NCBI RefSeq assembly: GCF_001297125.1
Contig: NZ_LHPC01000077.1
Span: 1 to 64,000, forward strand
Origin: Pseudomonas sp. RIT-PI-q
GTDB lineage: Bacteria; Pseudomonadota; Gammaproteobacteria; Pseudomonadales; Pseudomonadaceae
Reading direction: 5' to 3'
Length of the DNA stretch: 64,000 nucleotides
The notes below the pieces were generated by a model that saw only the letters and a list, made by a program, of their open reading frames with translations, made no database searches and had not been told where the DNA came from. Of this stretch, positions 15,082 to 24,326 are shown one piece after another. A program made the position numbers and the translations under genes. How positions within the stretch are numbered: the stretch's first letter is position 1; each line of letters starts with the position of its first letter.

Positions 15082-16566
15082 TTACCGACTAACCTTCCAG
15101 GCATCCCCCGCAGGCGCCGTCCCATGGTCATACGGCTTGGCAAGCCACATATAAAGCAGCCCCAACCCAATCACGATCGCCGTACTCAACACCATCGCGT
15201 AGTTGATGTACCACGCCGCATCCGGCGTACGCGGCCAGGCCATGTTGATGATCGCGCCGACGCCGTAAACCAGTGCGCCAATGTTCACGGCCCAGCCCCA
15301 GGCGCCGAGGGTGAATTTGCCGCTCGGTTTCCAGCCTTTCATGCGCGCATAGAGCGCCGCGAGGACGATCATCTGGAAGGCCAGGTAGATGCCGATGGCC
15401 GCGAAGCTGACGATGGTGGCCACCGCGTCCTGCAGGAAGAAGCCGAGGATGATGATCAGCGCCGGCAGGACGCCGGAGACGAACAGGGCTGCAACCGGCA
15501 CCTGAGTTGTAGGGGAAATCTTTTTCAGCAGTGAGCTGCCGATGACCATTTCATCCCGTGCGTAGGAATACAGCAGACGACTCGCCGCTGCTTGCAGGCT
15601 GATGACGCAGGAGATGAAGGAAATCATCACCACGCCCATCACCACTTTCGAACCGACCGGGCCGAAGGCATTGTTGAGGATGGTGGTGACCGGGTCTTTG
15701 TCGGTGCCGTTGATCACGGCTTGCATGTCGGGCACGGCGAGGATCAGCGCCAGGCACGCGAACATCGCGGCGATGCCGCCGATGTAGATGGTCATGCGCA
15801 TGGCCACCGGGATCTGCTTGCTTGGGTTCGGGGTTTCTTCGGCCACATCGCCGCAGGCCTCGAAGCCGTAGTAGAGAAACATCCCCGCCAGCGAAGCGGT
15901 GAGAAAGGCCGGCAGGTAAGAGCCGTCGATGCTGATGTCGAAGGTGTTGAACAACACGCTGATCGATTGATGACGTTCGAAGATTAGCAGGTAAACACCG
16001 ACGATCACGGCACCGACCAATTCGCAGAGGAAGCCGAACATGGCGATCCGCGCCAGCACTTTGGTGCCGCTGAGGTTGACCAGGGTGGCGAACAGCGTCA
16101 GGAACAGCGCGATGACGATGTTGGTGTTGTTGCTCGGTTCAAAGCCCATCATCGCGGCCAGGTACGGGCCGGCACCGACTGCCACAGCGGCGATGGTCAC
16201 GCACAGGGCGATGGAGTAGATCCAGCCGACCATCCACGCCCAGCGTTTGCCCACCAGGCGGCGGGCCCACGGGTATACGCCGCCGGAAATCGGGAACTGC
16301 GAGACCACTTCACCGAAGATCAGGCACACCAGCAACTGGCCGCAACCGACCAGTAAATAGGCCCAGAACATCGGTGGCCCACCGGCGGCGAGGCACAGGC
16401 CGAAGAGGGTATAAACCCCTACGACCGGCGAGAGGTAAGTGAAGCCCAGGGCGAAGTTTTCCCACAGGCTCATGCTGCGGTTGAAGTTCGAGGTGTAGCC
16501 CAGCTTGCGTAGCTGCTCGGCATCGCTGTCGGCGACGGCTGTGGAGAGTTCGGGTGATGCACTCAT
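15082..16566 (-). CDS. APC-superfamily amino acid/polyamine permease
   Basis: The 494-residue inner-membrane protein has about 12 helices, begins with a cytoplasmic tail and LRKLGYTSNFNRSMSLWENFALGF, and carries the APC signature GGVYPWARRLVGKRWAWMVGW. This matches the amino acid/choline and GABA permease branch of APC transporters. It sits immediately upstream of PatD-like and polyamine ABC transport genes on the same strand, so GABA, putrescine or a related amine is the likely substrate. The ATG has GGAG nine bases upstream. A REPIN separates it from the aldehyde dehydrogenase gene. Confidence 0.85.
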   Translation of the reverse strand: MSASPELSTAVADSDAEQLRKLGYTSNFNRSMSLWENFALGFTYLSPVVGVYTLFGLCLAAGGPPMFWAYLLVGCGQLLVCLIFGEVVSQFPISGGVYPWARRLVGKRWAWMVGWIYSIALCVTIAAVAVGAGPYLAAMMGFEPSNNTNIVIALFLTLFATLVNLSGTKVLARIAMFGFLCELVGAVIVGVYLLIFERHQSISVLFNTFDISIDGSYLPAFLTASLAGMFLYYGFEACGDVAEETPNPSKQIPVAMRMTIYIGGIAAMFACLALILAVPDMQAVINGTDKDPVTTILNNAFGPVGSKVVMGVVMISFISCVISLQAAASRLLYSYARDEMVIGSSLLKKISPTTQVPVAALFVSGVLPALIIILGFFLQDAVATIVSFAAIGIYLAFQMIVLAALYARMKGWKPSGKFTLGAWGWAVNIGALVYGVGAIINMAWPRTPDAAWYINYAMVLSTAIVIGLGLLYMWLAKPYDHGTAPAGDAWKVSR

Positions 16567-16727
16567 GGTGTGTTAGCTCCGGAAAATCGGCAGATTTCGG
16601 ATGTCCGAAACCGTGGCGGGGCCTTTAAGGCTCAGCCAGGATCGGTGGTTATTGTTTTGACTTCTTTGGTGTGGAGCCTGGTGGTGCGTACTGCCGGTTT
16701 CTGCCTTGAAACCGAGGTGACGCCTTC

Positions 16728-16817
16728 GCGGGCAAGCCTCGCTCCTACAGGTTTTGTGGTGGGCTTTGATCATGTGAACGACACAAAACCTGTAGGAGCG
16801 AGGCTTGCCCGCGAAGC
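16728..16817. repeat. REPIN in inverted (outward) arrangement
   Basis: TTCGCGGGCAAGCCTCGCTC on the left and GAGCGAGGCTTGCCCGCGAA on the right, with the TAGGAGC ends facing the centre, around a ~40-base spacer that contains a second small inverted repeat (AAAACCTGTAGGAGC complement). The same orientation occurs at 26164, 49384 and 53829. Confidence 0.85.
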
Positions 16818-16819
16818 TT

Positions 16820-18244
16820 TTAATGCTTGAACATCACATGCCGCACAACGGTGTAGTCCTCCAATCCATACATCGACATGTCCTTGCCGTAACCGGACAG
16901 TTTTTGACCGCCATGGGGCATTTCGCTGACCAGCATGAAGTGCGTATTCACCCACGTGCAGCCGTACTGCAACCGCGCTGAAAGGCGATGTGCACGGCCG
17001 ACATCCGCGGTCCAGACCGACGACGCCAGCCCATAGTCCGAATCATTGGCCCAGCCCAGCACCTGGGCTTCATCGGTGAACTTAGTCACTGACACCGCCG
17101 GCCCGAACACCTCGCGACGGACGATTTCGTCGTCCTGTTGTGCGTCGGCCAAAACGGTCGGTTCGAAGAAGAAGCCATTGCCGTCGACCGCCTTGCCACC
17201 AGTGATCAAGCGGATATGCGGCTGCGCCACGGCACGTTCGACGAACCCGGCGACGCGGTCGCGATGTTGTGCGGTGATCAACGGCCCCAGTTCGGTCGAC
17301 GGGTCATCCTGCAAACCGTACTTGATGCTGCTGACCGCTTCGCCGAGTTTCTCGACGAATTTTTCGTAGATGCCGGCCTGGGCGTAGATACGGCATGCGG
17401 CGGTGCAGTCCTGGCCGGCGTTGTAGAAACCGAAGGTGCGAATGCCTTCCACGGCTGCGTCGATGTCGGCGTCGTCGAAGATGATCACCGGGGCCTTGCC
17501 GCCCAGTTCCATGTGCATGCGTTTGACGCTGTCGGCAGTGCTGGAAATGATGTTCGCGCCGGTGGCGATCGAGCCGGTCAGTGACACCATGCGCACTTTC
17601 GGGTGCGTGACCAATGGGCTGCCGACCGTAGGACCACGGCCAAACACCAGGTTCAGCACGCCGGCCGGGAAAATCTCCGACGCCAGTTCGGCCAGGCGCA
17701 GGGCGGTCAGCGGGGTTTGTTCCGACGGCTTGAGCACCACGGTATTACCAGCGGCGAGGGCCGGGGCGATTTTCCAGGCGACCATCATCAGCGGGTAGTT
17801 CCACGGCGCGATGGAGGCGATCACGCCGACCGGGTCGCGGCGGATCATCGAGGTGTGCCCGGCCAGGTATTCACCGCCCGCCGAACCGCTCATGCAACGG
17901 CTGGCGCCGGCGAAGAAGCGGAACACGTCGGCAATCGCCGGGATCTCGTCATTCAGCGCGGCGCTGTAGGGTTTGCCGCAGTTGTCCGATTCCAGTTTGG
18001 CCAGCTCTTCGCCATGGGCTTCGATGGCGTCGGCGAGTTTGAGCAGCAGCAGCGAGCGCTCTTTCGGCGTGGTTTGCGACCAGCTGTCGAAGGCGCTGTC
18101 GGCGGCCCGCACGGCGGCATCGACCTGCGCTTCGCTGGCTTCGTTGATTTCCACCAGCACACGGCCAAGGGCCGGGTTGAACACCGGTTGGGCGGGGCCG
18201 TCGCCGTCAATCAGTTGGCCGTTGATCAAGAGTTTGGTTTGCAT
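16820..18244 (-). CDS. patD: Gamma-aminobutyraldehyde dehydrogenase (PatD/YdcW-like)
   Basis: The 474-residue NAD-dependent aldehyde dehydrogenase has catalytic Cys280 in GQDCTAAC, general base Glu246 in MELGGKAP, and the nucleotide-fold SLTGS motif at 221-225. Length equals E. coli PatD (474), and the preceding four genes reproduce E. coli ydcSTUV. It oxidises 4-aminobutyraldehyde from putrescine to GABA. The start ATG 18242-18244 was chosen by homology (MQTKLLINGQ); the frame is open further upstream only through a REPIN. A paralogue lies at 22737-24224. Confidence 0.88.
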   Translation of the reverse strand: MQTKLLINGQLIDGDGPAQPVFNPALGRVLVEINEASEAQVDAAVRAADSAFDSWSQTTPKERSLLLLKLADAIEAHGEELAKLESDNCGKPYSAALNDEIPAIADVFRFFAGASRCMSGSAGGEYLAGHTSMIRRDPVGVIASIAPWNYPLMMVAWKIAPALAAGNTVVLKPSEQTPLTALRLAELASEIFPAGVLNLVFGRGPTVGSPLVTHPKVRMVSLTGSIATGANIISSTADSVKRMHMELGGKAPVIIFDDADIDAAVEGIRTFGFYNAGQDCTAACRIYAQAGIYEKFVEKLGEAVSSIKYGLQDDPSTELGPLITAQHRDRVAGFVERAVAQPHIRLITGGKAVDGNGFFFEPTVLADAQQDDEIVRREVFGPAVSVTKFTDEAQVLGWANDSDYGLASSVWTADVGRAHRLSARLQYGCTWVNTHFMLVSEMPHGGQKLSGYGKDMSMYGLEDYTVVRHVMFKH

Positions 18245-18291
18245 GGCATTGTCCTCATTGCAGCTTTTATTTTTCTGTCGGAACCGTAAAA

Positions 18292-18385
18292 CCTGTGGGA
18301 GCGGGCTTGCCCGCGATAGCGGTGGATCAGTCAACATCATCGTTAAATGTGACGCCCCCATCGCGGGCAAGCCCGCTCCCACAGG
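18292..18385. repeat. REPIN, GTGGGAGCGGGCTTGCCCGCGAT type
   Basis: CCTGTGGGAGCGGGCTTGCC and its complement flank a spacer containing GGATCAGTCAACATCATCGT, which is related to the spacers at 38694-38789 and 60694-60786. It separates the ydcV-like and patD genes. Confidence 0.88.
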
Positions 18386-18408
18386 GGACAGTGGTGTCTG
18401 TTATGAAT

Positions 18409-19218
18409 TTATTTCCCGCCACTCCCCGCAACGCTTTCGCCGCCACGGGTCAGGTAATAGGCGCCGAGAATCGGCAGCATGGTCACCATCATCACCAGCA
18501 TCGCGACGACGTTGGTCACAGGCACGTCCCGAGGGCGGCTGAGCTGGTTGAGCAGCCACAGCGGCAGGGTGCGTTCATGGCCGGCGGTGAAGGTGGTGAC
18601 GATGATTTCGTCGAACGACAACGCAAACGCGAGCATGCCGCCGGCCAGCAACGCCGAGCCGAGGTTGGGCAGGACGATGTAGCGGAAGGTCTGCCAGCCA
18701 TCGGCGCCGAGGTCCATCGAGGCCTCGATCAAACTGTGCGACGTGCGGCGCAGACGGGCGATGACGTTGTTGTAGACGATTACCACACAGAAGGTCGCGT
18801 GGCCGACGATGATGGTGAACATCCCCGGTTCGATGCCCAGCGTCTTGAAGGTCGCCAGCAAGGCGATCCCGGTGATGATCCCCGGCAGCGCAATCGGCAG
18901 GATCAGCATCAGCGAGATGCCTTGCTTGCCGAAAAAATCCCGCCGGTACAACGCCGCTGACGCCAACGTGCCGAGTACCAATGCAATCAACGTTGCGACG
19001 GAGGCAATCTGCAGCGACAGCTTGATCGCTTCCAGAACGTCGGGCCGCGAGAAGGCCACGCCGATCCACTTCAAGGTGAAGCCTTTCGGTGGAAAGCTGA
19101 ACGCCGCGTCTTCGGTGTTGAAGGCGTACATGAAGATAATCAGGATCGGGAAGTGCAAAAACACCAACCCGCCCCAGGCTGCGATGCGCAAGCCTATAGA
19201 CGCTTTCTCAGAGTGCAT
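18409..19218 (-). CDS. ydcV: Polyamine-type ABC transporter permease (YdcV-like)
   Basis: The 269-residue permease has six helices and the EAA loop EASMDLGADGWQTFRYIVLP near 150-170. N-terminal LAAWGG-like RIAAWGGLVFLHFPILII and AFNTEDAAFSFPPKG, together with the C-terminal LWLLNQLSRPRDVPVTN, match E. coli YdcV closely by memory. It overlaps the ydcU-like gene by 11 bases. It is one of two channel subunits of a PotABCD-family importer. Confidence 0.9.
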   Translation of the reverse strand: MHSEKASIGLRIAAWGGLVFLHFPILIIFMYAFNTEDAAFSFPPKGFTLKWIGVAFSRPDVLEAIKLSLQIASVATLIALVLGTLASAALYRRDFFGKQGISLMLILPIALPGIITGIALLATFKTLGIEPGMFTIIVGHATFCVVIVYNNVIARLRRTSHSLIEASMDLGADGWQTFRYIVLPNLGSALLAGGMLAFALSFDEIIVTTFTAGHERTLPLWLLNQLSRPRDVPVTNVVAMLVMMVTMLPILGAYYLTRGGESVAGSGGK

Positions 19219-20155
19219 CGAAGGCCCCCAGTCGTTTGACGATGGACAGGTAAAGGGCGATCAGCACGATCGGCACCAACGTGAACGCGGCCGCCATCGG
19301 CATGTTGCCAATCGCACCTTGCTGCGCGTAAACCATGCTGCCAACGAAGTAGCCCGGTGGCCCCACCAGTTGCGGCACGATGAAGTCGCCGAGAGTCAGG
19401 GAAAACGTGAAGATTGAACCGGCCGCGATGCCCGGAATCGACAGCGGCAACGTCACCTGCATGAAGGTCTGGCGCGGCTTGGCACCAAGATCGGCAGAAG
19501 CTTGCAGAAGCGATGGCGGCAAACGTTCCAGCGACGCCTGAATCGGCAGGATCATGAACGGCAGCCAGATATAGACGAACACCATGAAACGCCCCAAGTG
19601 CGAAGTCGACAACGTGCTGCCGCCCACGCCCGGAATACCCAACACGAACTGCAACACCGGCTCCAGCCCCAGGTGTTGCACGAACCACTGCGCCACGCCG
19701 CCCTTGGCCAACAGCAACGTCCAGGCATAGGCCTTGACGATGTAGCTGGCCCACATCGGCATCATTACCGCGATGTAGAAAAACGCCTTGGTCTTGCCAG
19801 TGGTGTAGCGCGCCATGTAGTAGGCAATCGGGAACGCGACGATGGCGCTGGCGATCGACACGACGATGGCCATGCTCAAGGTGCGCAGAATGATGTCGAA
19901 GTTCGACGGCTGGAACAGCGCGGCGAAGTTCGCCAGCGTCAGGTCCGGCGTGACCGCCATGGTGAAGTCGTCGAAGGTGTAGAAGCCTTGCCACAGCAGC
20001 ACCAGCAGCGAACCGAGGTAGATCGCGCCAAACCACAGCAGCGGCGGCACCAGCAGCAGCGACAGGTAAAAGTTCGGCCGGCGATACAGTAGGTTGGCGA
20101 ACCTGCGCAGCGGCGAGCCGCCCGCCGGGGTATGAGGGAGAGCCACGCTGGTCAT
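19208..20155 (-). CDS. ydcU: Polyamine-type ABC transporter permease (YdcU-like)
   Basis: The 315-residue permease of the PotB type has six helices and the EAA motif QASADLGAKPRQTFMQVTLP near 220-240. The first periplasmic region contains WQGFYTFDDFTM, typical of this subunit. ATG 20153-20155 is chosen since it starts one base after the ATPase stop; a start six codons earlier would overlap that gene. It forms the channel with the YdcV-like protein. Confidence 0.88.
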   Translation of the reverse strand: MTSVALPHTPAGGSPLRRFANLLYRRPNFYLSLLLVPPLLWFGAIYLGSLLVLLWQGFYTFDDFTMAVTPDLTLANFAALFQPSNFDIILRTLSMAIVVSIASAIVAFPIAYYMARYTTGKTKAFFYIAVMMPMWASYIVKAYAWTLLLAKGGVAQWFVQHLGLEPVLQFVLGIPGVGGSTLSTSHLGRFMVFVYIWLPFMILPIQASLERLPPSLLQASADLGAKPRQTFMQVTLPLSIPGIAAGSIFTFSLTLGDFIVPQLVGPPGYFVGSMVYAQQGAIGNMPMAAAFTLVPIVLIALYLSIVKRLGAFDAL

Positions 20156-20156
20156 C

Positions 20157-21194
20157 TCACACCCCGCCGACAATGTTGTCGTGCAGCGGGATCATGGCTT
20201 CCCGTGCCCAGCGTGCGCTGATGCGTTGGCCGGTCTGGTGTTGCGCGCTGACGTCCAGCCACTGCACGTTGGCCTGGCTGATGTTCAGGGTCTGGCCGTT
20301 TTCCAGTTTCACTTCATAGCGCGTGGCGCTGCCCTGGTACTGGATGTCGTGGAGCAGACCGCTGACTTCGATCTCGTGACTGGCCAGCGGGCCTTCGGCG
20401 AAACGCACGTGTTCCGGGCGAATCGAAAACGGCTGTGGATTGCCGCTCAACTGCTTCGCCAGATCGCCGCGAATCACGTTGGAGGTGCCGACGAATTCGG
20501 CGACGAAGGTGGTCGCCGGTTTCATGTAGAGATTGCGCGGCGTATCGACTTGCTCGATGCGCCCCTTGTTGAACACCGCCACGCGGTCGGACATCGACAG
20601 TGCTTCGGTCTGGTCATGGGTGACGAAGATGAAGGTGATGCCGAGCTGACGTTGCAGCTTCTTCAGTTCACTCTGCATTTGCTCGCGCAGTTTCAAGTCC
20701 AGAGCCCCGAGCGGTTCATCGAGCAGCAATACGCGCGGGCGATTGACCAAGGCGCGGGCCAGGGCCACACGTTGGCGCTGGCCACCGGACAATTGCACCG
20801 GTTTGCGCTCGCCGTAGCCGCCGAGGGCGACCATGTCGAGGGCTTCTTCGGCGCGCTTGTTGCGCTCGGCCTTGCCGACGCCTTTGACTTTCAGACCGTA
20901 GGCAACGTTGTCGAGGACGTTCATGTGCGGGAACAACGCGTAATCCTGGAATACGGTGTTGACGTCACGCTGGTACGGCGGCAGCCCGGCGGCTTCCTCG
21001 CCGTGAATTCGGATGGAGCCTGCGCTGGGTTGTTCGAAACCGGCGATCAGGCGCAGGCAGGTGGTTTTGCCCGAGCCGGAAGGGCCCAGCATGGAGAAGA
21101 ACTCGCCGTCCTGGATGTCGATGGAAACCCGGTCGACGGCTTTCACTTCGCCGAACTGACGGGAAACGTTGGTGAACTGGACTGCAAGCGTCAT
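20157..21194 (-). CDS. ydcT: Polyamine-type ABC transporter ATPase (YdcT/PotA-like)
   Basis: The 345-residue ATPase has Walker A GPSGSGKTT at 37-45, signature LSGGQ at 135-139, Walker B RVLLLDEP at 154-161 and a C-terminal TOBE domain (about 270-340). The fold is that of spermidine/putrescine ATPases. The start ATG 21192-21194 gives MTLAVQFTNVSRQFG; upstream frame is a repeat. It lies between the binding-protein gene, from which a palindromic repeat separates it, and the permease genes. Confidence 0.9.
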   Translation of the reverse strand: MTLAVQFTNVSRQFGEVKAVDRVSIDIQDGEFFSMLGPSGSGKTTCLRLIAGFEQPSAGSIRIHGEEAAGLPPYQRDVNTVFQDYALFPHMNVLDNVAYGLKVKGVGKAERNKRAEEALDMVALGGYGERKPVQLSGGQRQRVALARALVNRPRVLLLDEPLGALDLKLREQMQSELKKLQRQLGITFIFVTHDQTEALSMSDRVAVFNKGRIEQVDTPRNLYMKPATTFVAEFVGTSNVIRGDLAKQLSGNPQPFSIRPEHVRFAEGPLASHEIEVSGLLHDIQYQGSATRYEVKLENGQTLNISQANVQWLDVSAQHQTGQRISARWAREAMIPLHDNIVGGV

Positions 21195-21248
21195 GGTGCG
21201 GTGCTCCGAAAAGGCGCGCTTTCTATCAAGTAAATCGGGTATGCCGTG

Positions 21249-21349
21249 AAAAGATCGCAGCCTGCGGCAGCTCCTACAGGATTTGTGCAGGGCGCTGTAT
21301 TTGCGGTGCATGCCGTCGGTGTAGGAGCTGCCGAAGGCTGCGATCTTTT
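21249..21349. repeat. Palindromic repeat, AAAAGATCGCAGCCT type
   Basis: AAAAGATCGCAGCC at the left and GGCTGCGATCTTTT at the right enclose inward-facing GGCAGCTCCTACA and TGTAGGAGCTGCC. It is related to the perfect palindromes at 419-517 and 42113-42202. It lies between the binding-protein and ATPase genes and may reduce downstream transcription. Confidence 0.85.
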
Positions 21350-21363
21350 GATCTTATGAAGGG

Positions 21364-22515
21364 TTATCTGCCGCCCATGATCGCGATGTAATCCTGGGTC
21401 CAGCGGCTGTACGGCACGAACTTGCCGCCTTCGGCCTGCGGGGTTTTCCAGAAGGCCAGGTTGGCGAATTGGTCGTAACCATTGGCCGCACACCCTTCAG
21501 CGCCCAGCAGTTCACTGGCCTTGCAACCTTCAGGCACTGCCGGCAATGCGCCGAACCACGCCGACACGTCACCTTGCACTTTCGGTTGCAGCGACCAGTC
21601 CATCCACTTGTAGGCACAGTTGGGGTGCTTGGCCTCGACGTGCATCATCGTGGTGTCCACCCAGCCCGTAGCGCCTTCTTTGGGAATCACCGAAGCCACC
21701 GGCTGCTTGTCGGCCACCAGGCCGTTGACCATGTAGCCCCAGGTGCTGGATGCCACCACGCCTTCGTTCTTGACGTCGCTCATCTGCACGGTCGCGTCAT
21801 GCCAGTAGCGGTGGATCAACGGTTGTTGCTTGCGCAGCAGGTCCAGCGCCGCTTTGTACTGGGTTTCGTTGAGCTCGTAGGGGTTCTTGATGCCCAGTTC
21901 CGGATGGGTCGACTTGAGGTACAGCGCCGCATCGGCGATGTAGATCGGGCCGTCGTACGCCTGAACCCGGCCCTTGTTGGACTTACCGTCCGGCAGGGTC
22001 TGCTCTTCGAACACCACGCTCCAGCTGTCCGGCGCGGTCTTGAATACATTGGTGTTGTACATCAGCACGTTCGGGCCCCATTGATAGGGCGTGCCGTAGG
22101 TTTGTTTATTGACGACGTACCAGGGGCCGTCCTTGAGGCGCGGGTCAATGTTCTTCCAGTTCGGAATCAACGACGTGTTGATCGGCTGCACACGCTTGCC
22201 GACGATCAGTCGCAGGGAAGCGTCGCCGGACGCGGTCACCAGGTCATAACCGCCCTTGGCCATCAGGCTGACCATTTCATCCGAGGTCGCGGCGGTCTTG
22301 ACGTTGACCTTGCAGCCGGTTTCTTTCTCGAAACCGGTGACCCAGTCATAGGCCTTGTCGCTTTCGCCACGTTCGATGTAGCCAGGCCAGGCCACGATAT
22401 CCAGTTGACCTTCGCCAGCGCCGACAGCTTTCAGCGGTTCGGCGGCCTGGATACTGGCACTGGCGAGCAATGCAGTGGTGATTGCACTGAGCAGTGCGGT
22501 CTTGTGCACGAACAT
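21364..22515 (-). CDS. ydcS: Polyamine-type periplasmic binding protein (YdcS-like)
   Basis: The 383-residue protein has a Sec signal peptide (FVHKTALLSAITTALLASAS, cleavage after IQA-A near 24) and a PotD/PotF-type fold. Segments GQLDIVAWPGYIERG, DLVTASGDASLRLI, VQPINTSLIPNW and the C-terminal SRWTQDYIAIMGGR match E. coli YdcS closely by memory. AGAGGG precedes ATG 22513-22515. It is the first gene of a ydcSTUV-patD operon, so it probably captures putrescine or a similar amine for import. The E. coli protein has also been linked to polyhydroxybutyrate. Confidence 0.9.
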   Translation of the reverse strand: MFVHKTALLSAITTALLASASIQAAEPLKAVGAGEGQLDIVAWPGYIERGESDKAYDWVTGFEKETGCKVNVKTAATSDEMVSLMAKGGYDLVTASGDASLRLIVGKRVQPINTSLIPNWKNIDPRLKDGPWYVVNKQTYGTPYQWGPNVLMYNTNVFKTAPDSWSVVFEEQTLPDGKSNKGRVQAYDGPIYIADAALYLKSTHPELGIKNPYELNETQYKAALDLLRKQQPLIHRYWHDATVQMSDVKNEGVVASSTWGYMVNGLVADKQPVASVIPKEGATGWVDTTMMHVEAKHPNCAYKWMDWSLQPKVQGDVSAWFGALPAVPEGCKASELLGAEGCAANGYDQFANLAFWKTPQAEGGKFVPYSRWTQDYIAIMGGR

Positions 22516-22583
22516 GGGAATTCCCTCTTCTTTAATTATGGTCGGGGCAGTTGTGAACGTGGTTGCAACGTTGTGAACACGGT

Positions 22584-22670
22584 CCTGTAGGAGCCGGTTT
22601 GCCGGCGAAGAGGCCTTCAAGCCTTGTGGTGTTTTTGCGGGCGCCTTCGCTGGCAAGCCAGCTCCTACAG
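22584..22670. repeat. REPIN, CCTGTAGGAGCCGGTTTGCC type
   Basis: CCTGTAGGAGCCGGTTTGCCGG and TTCGCTGGCAAGCCAGCTCC form the inverted ends. It lies 70 bases upstream of the ydcS-like gene, between it and the second aldehyde dehydrogenase gene. Confidence 0.85.
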
Positions 22671-22736
22671 GGGATCGCGGTGTTCTGACGTTTCAATACC
22701 AATGCCGTTACGGCTAATTGTTAGCGTAGTGCGCTT

Positions 22737-24224
22737 TTACAAATGCTGGCCGTGGCGGGCCATGATGTGCCGCACCACGCTGTAGTCCTGAAGCGAATCG
22801 CTGGATAAGTCTTTGCCGTAGCCCGAACGCTTCAGGCCGCCGTGGGGCATTTCGCTGACCAGCATGAAATGGCTGTTGATCCAGGTGCAGCCGTACTGCA
22901 AGCGCGCCGCGACCTGCATGGCTTTGTCGAGGTTCTGGGTCCAGATCGAGGAGGCGAGGCCGTATTCCGAATCGTTGGCCCAGTCCACCGCTTGTTCCAG
23001 TCCATCGAAGCGGGTCACGGTGACCACCGGCCCGAACACTTCACGCTGGACGATCTCATCGCTCTGTTTGCAACCCGCCAGCAAGGTCGGCTGGTAATAG
23101 AAGCCGGCGCCGGAATGCACCGCCGCACCGGTCACCCGTTCGATGTGCGGCTGGCCGAGGGCGCGTTCGACGAAACTGGCCACGCGATCGCGCTGGCGGG
23201 TGCTGATCAGCGGGCCGATTTCGTTGTCGGCGTCACGCTTGCCGGCGAAGCGCAGGCTGCTGACTGCCGCGCCGAGTTCAGCCACCAGGCGGTCGTGAAT
23301 CCCGGCCTGTGCATAAACCCGGCACGCCGCGGTGCAATCCTGCCCGGCGTTGTAATAACCGTAGGTGCGCACACCTTCGACCACCGCTTGAATGTCCGCG
23401 TCGTTGCAGACGATCACCGGAGCCTTGCCGCCGAGTTCGAGGTGCGTGCGTTTCAGGGTTTTCGCTGCGGCCTGGAGGATTTTCTGCCCGGTGACGATGT
23501 CGCCGGTCAACGACACCATGCGCACTTTCGGGTGGCTGACCAAGTGGCTGCCAACGCCTTCGCCGCCACCGCAGACGATATTGATCACGCCGCGTGGCAG
23601 GATTTCCGCCAGCGCCGGCGCCAGGGCCAGGATCGACAGCGGCGTATGTTCCGACGGCTTGAAGACCAGGGTGTTGCCAGCGGCCAGGGCCGGGGCGATT
23701 TTCCACGCGGCCATCATGATCGGGTAGTTCCACGGCGCAATCGATGCCACCACACCAATCGGATCGCGCCTGACCATGCTGGTGTAACCGGGCAGGTATT
23801 CACCGCTGAGCTGGCCGGTCTGGCAACGCACGGCCCCGGCGAAGAAGCGGAAAACATCGACCGTGGCGCTCAAATCGTCCTGGCGCGCCAGGTGCAACGG
23901 CTTGCCGCAGTTCAGCGATTCGAGGCGGGCGAGGAGGTCGGCGTTTTTTTCGATGGCGTTGGCGATGTCCAGCAACAGGTTCGAGCGTTGCTGCGGCGTG
24001 GTCCGCGACCAACTGGCAAAGGCGCGATGGGCCGCGAGAATAGCGGCTTCGACTTGCTCGGTGCTGGCTTCGGCAATGTGCGTCAGCACTTCACCGGTGG
24101 CCGGGTTGAGGATCGGTTCGACAAAACCCTGGCCTGCGACCAATTCGCCATCAATCAACAACGCGGTGAACAAAGGGGTCTGCGCGCCAGCCATTTTTCG
24201 GGTTCTCTTTTCTTGTGTGGCCAT
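22737..24224 (-). CDS. Second aminobutyraldehyde-type dehydrogenase, PatD paralogue
   Basis: The 495-residue NAD-dependent aldehyde dehydrogenase shares the PatD-specific segments with the gene at 16820: GKP and FRFFAGAVRC, PIGVVASIAPWNYP, YGYYNAGQDCTAACRVYAQAG, and CTWINSHFMLVSEMPHGG. Catalytic Cys is at 297 and Glu at 263. It has an N-terminal extension of about 15 residues (TQEKRTRKMAG). ATG 24222-24224 is preceded by GGGAG. It lies between a LysR regulator and the ydcS-like gene, so it may handle 3-aminopropanal or another polyamine aldehyde; the exact substrate is unknown. Confidence 0.85.
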   Translation of the reverse strand: MATQEKRTRKMAGAQTPLFTALLIDGELVAGQGFVEPILNPATGEVLTHIAEASTEQVEAAILAAHRAFASWSRTTPQQRSNLLLDIANAIEKNADLLARLESLNCGKPLHLARQDDLSATVDVFRFFAGAVRCQTGQLSGEYLPGYTSMVRRDPIGVVASIAPWNYPIMMAAWKIAPALAAGNTLVFKPSEHTPLSILALAPALAEILPRGVINIVCGGGEGVGSHLVSHPKVRMVSLTGDIVTGQKILQAAAKTLKRTHLELGGKAPVIVCNDADIQAVVEGVRTYGYYNAGQDCTAACRVYAQAGIHDRLVAELGAAVSSLRFAGKRDADNEIGPLISTRQRDRVASFVERALGQPHIERVTGAAVHSGAGFYYQPTLLAGCKQSDEIVQREVFGPVVTVTRFDGLEQAVDWANDSEYGLASSIWTQNLDKAMQVAARLQYGCTWINSHFMLVSEMPHGGLKRSGYGKDLSSDSLQDYSVVRHIMARHGQHL

Positions 24225-24326
24225 GCTGCTCCCTGTGACTGGGGCCCGGCCGTCTTATATAGATACAACAAGACTAGTGCGCGGGTCCGAGGTCGACAAA
24301 TACTAAATACTGAAGGTGGCATTCGA